Shown here: positions 50,759-58,096 of the stretch, one piece after another
Layout: every line of letters begins with the position of its first letter
How positions within the stretch are numbered: the stretch's first letter is position 1
Assembly: GCF_002368035.1 (NCBI RefSeq)
Contig: NZ_AP018223.1
Span: 846,449 to 910,448, forward strand
Direction of reading: 5' to 3'
Origin: Nostoc linckia NIES-25
GTDB taxonomy: Bacteria; Cyanobacteriota; Cyanobacteriia; Cyanobacteriales; Nostocaceae
DNA: 64,000 nucleotides
Position numbers and translations under genes: made by a program
Notes under the pieces: model-generated
Database searches by the model: none
What the model was told of the DNA's origin: nothing
Seen by the model: only the letters and a program-made list of their open reading frames with translations

Positions 50759-52338
50759 TCGTTCTACCACTCCGATATTTACTTAACCGTTTTTCAAAAA
50801 AAACTATTCCCCACCTTGCCAGCTTTAGTTTACCGGATTTTCGTTTCACAAAACTGGCTTTCTAGAAAAACGGCATCATTTAGCGATGCCTTGCTAAGTA
50901 CACTCACCGAAGACATGCAGGCATAGTAAAAAACACACCTGTTCACCTTCTAAGGTAAAGGATAAGTCTTTTGGAGAATGTTAATAATGAATCAATTTAA
51001 TCTTTTCTTCGTTAACTACCACCGATACTTTTTTGCTAACTTTTATCTACAAATAATAATGCTGCACGAGACAAGGCGTATCAATCGATGCACTTAATAG
51101 CATCTTATCATTGGCCTTACTTGGCCAAATCTACTACTCTCATTAAATATTCTTAGCTATATTTATTACTTGCCCATGTCTAACTACATGACTAGTACAA
51201 CTTAAGCTAGGAACATAATGGCACAGAGAACTGTGATTTAAGCAACTATAATCAGTTTTACTTGATGTGAAAAATCTGTCAACCTCTATCAGTAGCTTGT
51301 TATTACAATTTGTAATTTTACTTTTGGCTCTCAATTGGAATCGAATTACTGCTAATACCTCTGTTTCCTGAGGAAAAGCATCTCCTTAGTGCATCTTTCG
51401 TAATTTCCTAGCTATTGGTAAATTTACTTGCTGTTTTATCTATATTTGACTGCCTTGAAAATAGGGGTAGGGAATCGGTAGAGAGGCAATAACCCTTGTT
51501 TGTACGGAGTGGGGAAAAGAAATTTTCATTGCTTGTTGTGAGTGCAACTAGATGGAGTCTCTTGCAATGTTGAATAGGACAAGCTTCTAGTAGCAGTATT
51601 TTCACTCAGTGGTTAAAGGCGATCGCATGGTGCATATCTGGTTAAATTTTAAGCTCCTAAGAGCATTTAACGCAGCACATATTTTAGTGTTGGCTGTTGA
51701 CTGTTGACAATTCACAGTTAACCATCAGCGGTCAACGAATTCAAAGTGTAATAGCTTACTATTTTTCTCAATGGAATCATTGAATGTTGAGATCGCTCAG
51801 ATGCCTATTAATTTACACCCAAGAATTTTACTAATGCAACTTAGGGAGTCATTCGTTGGATAGATTTTGGTCTTAAATATCTTGAGCCTTCAGGCGCGAT
51901 AAAATTTCACAACGTCAAAAACTTTGCCTACCAAATCAATTATACCATTACAACTCCATCGCATAAAGTCACAACTAGCAGACAACACAGCATTGCAACA
52001 CTTAGGGGTATTCTCGATCCCTCTTAGGAAATTAACAGATCGATCGTCAAAATGATTAGCAAACCAAACTAATTCTTGTTAATATCAAATCTTGTATGGG
52101 ATACCCCCTTCTGTTAAAATCAAATATACCACTAGGATTAAATACTTACCGGCACTTAAGATTCAGGCTAGTCCGATGAGTAGCAACTTATGAGTTTTGA
52201 GTTTGTTGTCTACTTATTGATGTCTTATAGCAGTGCTGAGTAGCAAGAACGCAGGATAAACCAAAGCGGTAAACTCCTGGCTTCAGAATCTGCTGTGTGA
52301 AAAATTATTGACACAACTTTAGTATTTAGAGGAGATTT
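50759..52338. other. 1.58-kb non-coding gap between petH and prk
   Basis: No convincing gene: the longest frames (60-70 residues) are without start context or family resemblance. It must hold the divergent petH and prk promoters. A repeat with CTGTTGACTGTTGACAATTC and partly complementary CAGTTAACCATCAGCGGTCAAC lies at about 51687-51737, similar to 13905-13935. No GTAN8TAC (NtcA-type) site was found by eye near either start. AGAGGAG lies 8 bases before the prk ATG. Confidence 0.6.
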
Positions 52339-53343
52339 ATGACAACTAAGCCGGAACGCGTGGTACTGATTGGAGTAGCCGGAGACTCTGGTTGCGGTAA
52401 ATCTACGTTTTTGCGTCGTTTGATAGATTTATTTGGTGAAGATTTAATGACAGTCATCTGCTTGGATGACTATCACTCCTTAGATCGCAAACAGCGCAAA
52501 GAAACAGGAATCACTGCGCTAGACCCCAGGGCGAACAATTTTGACTTGATGTATGAGCAAATTAAAGCGCTCAAAAACGGTCAAGCGATTGATAAGCCGA
52601 TTTATAACCACGAAACTGGCTTAATCGATCCGCCAGAGCGGGTAGAGCCAAATCATATCATAGTGGTTGAAGGGCTACATCCTTTATATGATGAACGGGT
52701 GCGATCGCTAATCGACTTTAGCGTTTATTTCGACATCAGTGATGAAGTCAAAATTGCCTGGAAAATCCAGCGGGATATGGCTGAACGCGGTCATCGCTAC
52801 GAAGATGTCCTAGCACAAATCAATTCCCGCAAACCTGACTTTGAAAAGTTCATCGAACCACAAAGAGAATTTGCCGATGTAGTTCTTCAGGTATTACCCA
52901 CAAACTTGATCAAAAACGACACCGAGCGTCGAGTCTTACGGGTACGTATGCTCCAGCGAGAAGGAAAAGAAGGCTTTGAGCCAACCTACCTATTTGATGA
53001 AGGATCGACAATTAACTGGACTCCCTGCGGACGCAAACTCACCTGTTCTTACCCTGGTATGCAGCTGTACTACGGTTCAGATGTCTACTACGGTCGCTAC
53101 GTCTCAGTATTAGAAGTAGATGGTCAATTTGACAACCTCGAAGAAGTCATTTACATCGAAACCCATCTCAGCAATACATCAACCAAATATCAAGGTGAGT
53201 TGACTCACTTATTACTCCAGCACCGTGAATATCCAGGTTCCAACAATGGAACTGGTTTATTCCAAGTGCTTACAGGTTTAAAAATGCGTGCAGCTTACGA
53301 ACAGCTGACAGCTAAAGAAGCAAAGTTAGCAATTCAAGTTTAA
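52339..53343 (+). CDS. prk: Phosphoribulokinase
   Basis: 334-residue Calvin-cycle enzyme making ribulose 1,5-bisphosphate for RuBisCO. P-loop GDSGCGKST with regulatory Cys19, then Cys41 in VICLDDYH; these form the thioredoxin/CP12-controlled disulfide. A second pair, Cys230 and Cys236, is in WTPCGRKLTCSYPG. EGLHPLYDERVR and RDMAERGHRYEDVLAQI are typical. Complete, with AGAGGAG ribosome site and a strong terminator. Its place close to petH and the carboxysome/CO2-uptake genes joins it functionally to carbon fixation. Confidence 0.97.
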   Translation: MTTKPERVVLIGVAGDSGCGKSTFLRRLIDLFGEDLMTVICLDDYHSLDRKQRKETGITALDPRANNFDLMYEQIKALKNGQAIDKPIYNHETGLIDPPERVEPNHIIVVEGLHPLYDERVRSLIDFSVYFDISDEVKIAWKIQRDMAERGHRYEDVLAQINSRKPDFEKFIEPQREFADVVLQVLPTNLIKNDTERRVLRVRMLQREGKEGFEPTYLFDEGSTINWTPCGRKLTCSYPGMQLYYGSDVYYGRYVSVLEVDGQFDNLEEVIYIETHLSNTSTKYQGELTHLLLQHREYPGSNNGTGLFQVLTGLKMRAAYEQLTAKEAKLAIQV

Positions 53344-53369
53344 AGCAGCAGGTTTGTGTCAAAGCTTGC

Positions 53370-53402
53370 AGGGGCACTTTTCGGAATGCCCCTCTTTTTT
53401 TT
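53370..53402 (+). terminator. Intrinsic terminator of prk
   Basis: Perfect 7-base stem AGGGGCA/TGCCCCT, 10-base loop, then C and eight T. It starts about 27 bases after the prk stop. Confidence 0.93.
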
Positions 53403-53599
53403 GTATTCTTCAAAACGTTTTGCGTAGAAAATAATTAGCTTATATTGTATCTTCCTTACTTGTAGTTAGTAGTTTTAATCGATCTTCAAAAGACACTAAC
53501 GACTCCAGTATAAATGTTGTTATGATTTCATAAATTAGGTAGCCGAACTAAATACCTACATTTAGTTAGCCAAAATACTCAAACAAGGAGGAACTACCT

Positions 53600-54871
53600 T
53601 TGTCTCGTCGATATTTATTTACCTCCGAGTCAGTCACTGAAGGTCATCCAGATAAAATCTGCGATCAGATTTCTGATACCATCCTTGATGCCCTACTGAC
53701 ACAAGACCCCAGCAGCCGCGTTGCTGCTGAAGTAGTAGTTAATACTGGCTTGGTGTTAATCACTGGTGAAATCACCACCAAAGCCAATGTAAATTTCGTC
53801 AATCTCGCCCGCAAGAAAATTGCCGAAATCGGCTATACAAACGCTGATAACGGCTTTTCTGCCAACAGCACCAGCGTTTTGCTAGCTTTAGACGAACAAT
53901 CACCTGATATTGCCCAAGGCGTCAACACCGCCCAAGAAACCCGCCAGCAAGATAGTGACGAACAATTCGACACAATTGGCGCTGGCGACCAAGGTATAAT
54001 GTTCGGTTTTGCCAGCAACGAAACACCAGAATTGATGCCCTTGCCTATCAGTCTGGCTCACCGGATTGCTCGGCGATTGGCAGCAGTTCGCAAAACAGGT
54101 GAATTGTCATACTTGCGTCCTGACGGCAAAACTCAGGTAACTGTAGTTTACGAAAATGGACGTGCTGTAGGGATTGATACCATCTTGATTTCTACCCAGC
54201 ATACAGCCAATATTGGGGAAATCACAGACGAAGCGGCAGTACAAGCCAAAATTAAACAAGACCTATGGTCAGCTGTAGTTGAACCTGTTTTTGGCGACAT
54301 AGACGTTAAGCCAAATGACGAAACACGCTTTTTAGTCAATCCCACAGGCAAATTTGTTGTTGGCGGCCCCCAAGGAGACTCTGGCCTGACAGGACGGAAA
54401 ATAATCGTTGACACCTACGGTGGATATTCACGACATGGCGGTGGTGCTTTCTCTGGCAAAGACCCCACCAAGGTTGACCGTTCTGCTGCTTACGCTGCTC
54501 GTTATGTGGCAAAGAATATTGTTGCTGCTGGGTTGGCAGATAAAGTTGAAATCCAACTTTCTTATGCTATTGGCGTAGCACGGCCAACTAGTATCTTAGT
54601 GGATACCTTTGGTACTGGCAAAGTAGATGAAGAAACCTTGTTGGAATTAATCAAGCAGCACTTTGAACTGCGCCCAGCAGGGATTATCCATAGCTTCAAC
54701 TTACGCAACTTACCAAGCGAACGAGGCGGACGTTTTTATCAGGACGTCGCGGCTTACGGTCACTTTGGACGGAGCGATTTAGACTTACCTTGGGAACAGA
54801 CCGATAAAGCCGAATTATTGAAGCAAGCAGCAAATGAGTTTCTTTCGGCTGCTGCTCAGGCATTAACTTAA
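53600..54871 (+). CDS. metK: S-adenosylmethionine synthetase
   Basis: 423-residue enzyme making SAM from methionine and ATP. FTSESVTEGHPDKICDQISD (ATP and methionine site), GAGDQGIMFGFA, GPQGDSGLTGRKIIVDTYGG and GGGAFSGKDPTKVDRSAAYAARY are all present. The start is TTG at 53600 with AAGGAGG about 9 bases upstream, giving the usual MSRRYLFTSESVTE. No SAM riboswitch structure was recognised in the 200 bases upstream. Confidence 0.97.
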   Translation: MSRRYLFTSESVTEGHPDKICDQISDTILDALLTQDPSSRVAAEVVVNTGLVLITGEITTKANVNFVNLARKKIAEIGYTNADNGFSANSTSVLLALDEQSPDIAQGVNTAQETRQQDSDEQFDTIGAGDQGIMFGFASNETPELMPLPISLAHRIARRLAAVRKTGELSYLRPDGKTQVTVVYENGRAVGIDTILISTQHTANIGEITDEAAVQAKIKQDLWSAVVEPVFGDIDVKPNDETRFLVNPTGKFVVGGPQGDSGLTGRKIIVDTYGGYSRHGGGAFSGKDPTKVDRSAAYAARYVAKNIVAAGLADKVEIQLSYAIGVARPTSILVDTFGTGKVDEETLLELIKQHFELRPAGIIHSFNLRNLPSERGGRFYQDVAAYGHFGRSDLDLPWEQTDKAELLKQAANEFLSAAAQALT

Positions 54872-54973
54872 ACTTGTACGCTAAATTGCATAGTTCAACT
54901 CGCTATAAAGACGCGGGCAGGCAAAGATGCAATTTTAAGTAACGAGCCTTACCAAAAATTACCTTGTTTATCT

Positions 54974-55004
54974 GAGGGTATTGTCAGAAATTGGCAATAC
55001 CCTC
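54974..55004. terminator. Bidirectional terminator between metK and the geosmin operon
   Basis: Perfect 10-base stem GAGGGTATTG/CAATACCCTC with an 11-base loop. ATTTAT follows on the plus strand and AGATAAACAAGG on the minus strand. It is placed to end metK and the convergent shell gene transcript. Confidence 0.75.
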
Positions 55005-55036
55005 ATTTATCGATAGGGTGAGGCATCCTTGTTTCC

Positions 55037-56446
55037 TCAGCGCCCGATTTCGACATCTTCAAGAATGCCGAGTGCATCGGGGACGAGAACCGCAGCTGAG
55101 TAATAAGCAGTCACAAGGTAGGAGACGATCGCCTTTTCGTTGATGCCCATGAATCGGACGGACAAGCTCGGTTGGTATTCATCGGGGATACCAGTTTGAT
55201 GTAAACCAATCACGCCTTGGTCATCTTCACCAGTGCGGAGTATCAAGATAGAACTAGTTTGGTTCTTAGTAATCGGGATTTTGTTAGAAGGAAAAATCGG
55301 TACATTGCGCCACGTAATTATCTTAGTCCCATCAACATCAATGGTTGGTGGATAGATGCCTCGACGGTTGCACTCCCGACCGAAAGCTGCAATAGTACGG
55401 GGGTGAGCCAAAAACAACTTCGACTTGCGCCGACGGGTAACCAATTCGTCAAGGTCATCAGGAGTAGGGGGGCCGGTGCGGCTATAAATCCGCTGTTTCA
55501 AGTCAGCATTGTGCAACAAGCCAAATTCGCGGTTGTTGATCAACTCGTATTCTTGACGTTCCCGCAAAGCCTCAATAGTCAGCCGCAGTTGCTCTTCTGT
55601 TTGGTTATACGGTTCGTTGTACAGATCCGCAACGCGAGTACTTACCCGTAACACAGTCTGAGCAATGCTTAATTGATATTCGCGGGGTGAGAGTTCGTAA
55701 TCAACAAATGTTGTTGGTAACGTCGTCTCTGTAGGATGAGCGCAGGATAAGGCTATTAAAGCTTCTCCGTATTTATTTTGTGCTTGTTGGGCACGAGTCC
55801 GGAACTGCTCAATTTGAGCTTGCAACGCCTGGGACTGATTGAGTAGTCCCCGAAATGCCTGTTGTGTTAGCGCCAATACCGTGCATTGGGTCACAGCTGT
55901 GACTGTAAACTTCCAATTGCTGGTTTCTGGCTCAACTAATACCTGTTCGCCAAAATGATCGCCGTCAGCTAGCACATCCAACAAAGGCTGCTCGTCATAC
56001 TTGCCAATACCAATCTTGTTAACCTTGCCATGCGCGATCGCCACAAATTCATTAGCTAGTTGACCTGCCTGCACTATAATCTCACCAGGTGCAAACTCCC
56101 GCTGAACAAATCTACCTGCCAGTGCGCTCAATAGACCAACATCGTTAAACCCTCGCAGCAATGGCAACTCAGTCAGTTTTTCCGGAATTACCCGCACTTC
56201 GGCTCCGGTATTAGCGAAACTAATTCGCCCATCACCCACAGTATAGGTCAACCGCCGATTCAACCGATAAGTGCCAGCCTTAGTCTGCACCCACGGTAAC
56301 ATCTTCAACAACCAGCGCGGCGTAATTTCCTGTGTCTGCGGTGCAGATTTAGTTGTTTTGGACAAATTCCGCGCTGCGTCTTTACTCAAACTCAGTTGAG
56401 GTTGTCCGCCCCCAACTGAAGTGTTCGATTCAATAAAATCCGTCAT
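55037..56446 (-). CDS. Family-2B encapsulin-like shell protein (cNMP-binding), second copy
   Basis: 469-residue paralogue of the protein at 56617-58026 and last gene of the geosmin operon. A polar N-terminus (about 1-50) is followed by a cyclic-nucleotide-binding-like domain (about 90-215, LRGFNDVGLLSALAGRFVQREFAPGEIIVQAG and DGDHFGEQV). The HK97-like shell region begins near DYELSPREYQLSIAQTVLRVSTRVADLYNEPYNQTEEQLRLTIE and continues to the C-terminus (LSVRFMGINEKAIVSYLVTAYYSAAVLVPDALGILEDVEIG). The last 60 residues are nearly the same in both copies, the cNMP region much less so. No DNA-binding domain is present, so it is not a CRP-type regulator. Known as Cnb in geosmin clusters; encapsulin fold assigned from established family knowledge. 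Confidence 0.88.
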   Translation of the reverse strand: MTDFIESNTSVGGGQPQLSLSKDAARNLSKTTKSAPQTQEITPRWLLKMLPWVQTKAGTYRLNRRLTYTVGDGRISFANTGAEVRVIPEKLTELPLLRGFNDVGLLSALAGRFVQREFAPGEIIVQAGQLANEFVAIAHGKVNKIGIGKYDEQPLLDVLADGDHFGEQVLVEPETSNWKFTVTAVTQCTVLALTQQAFRGLLNQSQALQAQIEQFRTRAQQAQNKYGEALIALSCAHPTETTLPTTFVDYELSPREYQLSIAQTVLRVSTRVADLYNEPYNQTEEQLRLTIEALRERQEYELINNREFGLLHNADLKQRIYSRTGPPTPDDLDELVTRRRKSKLFLAHPRTIAAFGRECNRRGIYPPTIDVDGTKIITWRNVPIFPSNKIPITKNQTSSILILRTGEDDQGVIGLHQTGIPDEYQPSLSVRFMGINEKAIVSYLVTAYYSAAVLVPDALGILEDVEIGR

Positions 56447-56616
56447 TACCCGATCCTCTAGTTACCAATAAACCGCATCAAGAGTGCTGAGTGAGGCAGA
56501 TGGGAGAATCTTTAACTCTTGTACAGACGGGATGAATGGCGTCTCTACCTCACTCTTATCTCTTGTACAGACGCGATTCATCGCATCTCTCCTCACTCAC
56601 CACTCCTGAAGAATAT
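56447..56616. repeat. Tandem hairpin repeats between the two shell genes
   Basis: Two similar units of about 41 bases (56518-56558 and 56559-56599) each contain a degenerate palindrome, AGACGGGATGAATGGCGTCT and AGACGCGATTCATCGCATCT, preceded by CTTGTAC. They belong to the family of 9511-9530 and lie in the 170-base spacer of the operon. Confidence 0.75.
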
Positions 56617-58026
56617 TTAGCGCCCGATTTCCACATCTTCAAGGATGCCGAGCGCGTCAGGAATCAGGACGGCTGCGGAGTAGTAGGCGGTAACTAAGTA
56701 AGAAATAATCGCCTTTTCGTCGATACCCATGAAGCGCACAGACAGACTTGGTTGGTACTCATCGGGGATACCAGTTTGATGTAAGCCAATTACCCCTTGT
56801 TTTTCCAAACCAGTGCGGAGCAAAAGCACAGAACTGGTGCGGTTATTGGTGATGGGAATCTTATTAGAGGGGAAGATAGGTACGCCGCGCCAAGCTGTAA
56901 CTTGAACGCCGTTGATATCTATACTTTGTGGATAAACCCCTTGGCGGTTGGCTTCGCGGCCTATGGCTGCAATGGTACGAGGGTGAGCTAGGAAGAATGA
57001 CGGCTCTTTCCATACCGTGGTCAATAGTTCGTCCAAGTCGTCGGGTGTGGGTGCGCCAGTGCGGCTATAGATGCGTTGTTTCAAGTCGGCGTTGTGCAAC
57101 AATCCGAATTCGCGGTTGTTGAGTAATTCGTATTCTTGACGTTCCCGTAATGACTCGATAGTTAGTCGCAGTTGTTCTTCGGTCTGGTTGTACGGTTCGT
57201 TGTACAGATCCGCAACGCGAGTACTGACTCGCAATACCGTTTGGGCGATGCTCAACTCATATTCGCGGGGTGCAAGTTCGTAATCGGCAAAGGTTCCTGT
57301 CAAGGAAGTTTCTTGGGGATGATTGGCTGCTAGTTCAATGGCAGCTTCACCTTCGGGAGTCTGTGGCTGGCTCAGGCGGGTGCGGAACTGTTCGACATGA
57401 GTTCGCAGTGCCTCCGACTGACCGACGAGCCTCTCAAATGCTTGTTGGGGCAACGACAAAACTATGGTTCTGGTAATTGCTTTGAGGGTGTACTGCCAAG
57501 TGTCCTCGGACTGGGCTACAGTTTCATCGCCGAAATGGTCGCCATCGGCTAGGACATCGTAGACGATCTCTTCGCCATACTTGCCAGCACCAATCTTGTT
57601 CACCTTACCACGAGCAATTAGAATGATGCGATCGGCGGGCTGACCAATCTCAACGATTACATCGTCTGGGGCGTACTCTTGCTGCTGAAACTGGTTTGCT
57701 AAAGCGGTCAAGATATCAACTTCGCCAAATCCGCGCAATAAGGGCAATTCAGTTAGTTCTTGGGGAATTACCTGCACTGCTGCTCCAGTATTGGTGAAAC
57801 TGACTCGCCCATCACCTACGGTATAACTCAACCGACGGTTGACTCGAAAAGTGCCTCCTTTGGTTTGTACCCACGGCAACAGCTTCAATAACCACCGGGA
57901 TGTAATTTCCTGGGTCTGCGGTGCAGATTTGGCCGTTGTCGCCAAATTACGCGCCGCCGCTGTACTCAAAGTTAACTGGGGCTGCTGATTTTCTGCATCG
58001 ATATTGCGATCGCTAGAATAAGTCAC
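56617..58026 (-). CDS. Family-2B encapsulin-like shell protein (cNMP-binding), first copy
   Basis: 469-residue protein starting at GTG 58026 (MTYSSDRNIDAENQQPQLTL), 70 bases after the geosmin synthase stop. Layout as in the second copy: a Ser/Gln-rich N-terminus, cNMP-like domain (about 90-215, EYAPDDVIVEIGQPADRIILIARG), then the shell region FADYELAPREYELSIAQTVLRVSTRVADLYNEPYNQTEEQLRL, FGLLHNADLKQRIYSRTGAPTPDDLDELL and FMGIDEKAIISYLVTAYYSAAVLIPDA. Members of this family assemble into protein nanocompartments that carry terpene synthases; here the likely cargo is the geosmin synthase next door. Two copies suggest a mixed shell. Ligand of the cNMP domain unknown. Confidence 0.9.
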   Translation of the reverse strand: MTYSSDRNIDAENQQPQLTLSTAAARNLATTAKSAPQTQEITSRWLLKLLPWVQTKGGTFRVNRRLSYTVGDGRVSFTNTGAAVQVIPQELTELPLLRGFGEVDILTALANQFQQQEYAPDDVIVEIGQPADRIILIARGKVNKIGAGKYGEEIVYDVLADGDHFGDETVAQSEDTWQYTLKAITRTIVLSLPQQAFERLVGQSEALRTHVEQFRTRLSQPQTPEGEAAIELAANHPQETSLTGTFADYELAPREYELSIAQTVLRVSTRVADLYNEPYNQTEEQLRLTIESLRERQEYELLNNREFGLLHNADLKQRIYSRTGAPTPDDLDELLTTVWKEPSFFLAHPRTIAAIGREANRQGVYPQSIDINGVQVTAWRGVPIFPSNKIPITNNRTSSVLLLRTGLEKQGVIGLHQTGIPDEYQPSLSVRFMGIDEKAIISYLVTAYYSAAVLIPDALGILEDVEIGR

Positions 58027-58096
58027 AATTCAATCCTCTACTTTTTAGTTACTAGAAAAAAAATCAAGTTTCACCTGACGACCGACTCACATTGAG

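Noticed and set aside
51143..51605. Two short minus-strand open frames in the petH-prk gap
   Set aside because: No start context, no recognisable domain and Ser/Asn-rich random-looking sequence.
53400..53599. SAM riboswitch upstream of metK
   Set aside because: No riboswitch core pairing could be traced by eye; only a normal AAGGAGG ribosome site is seen.
55037..58026. Reading the two cNMP-domain proteins as CRP/FNR-type transcription regulators
   Set aside because: No helix-turn-helix is present after the cNMP domain; the C-terminal half matches the encapsulin-like shell region and the genes follow a terpene synthase.
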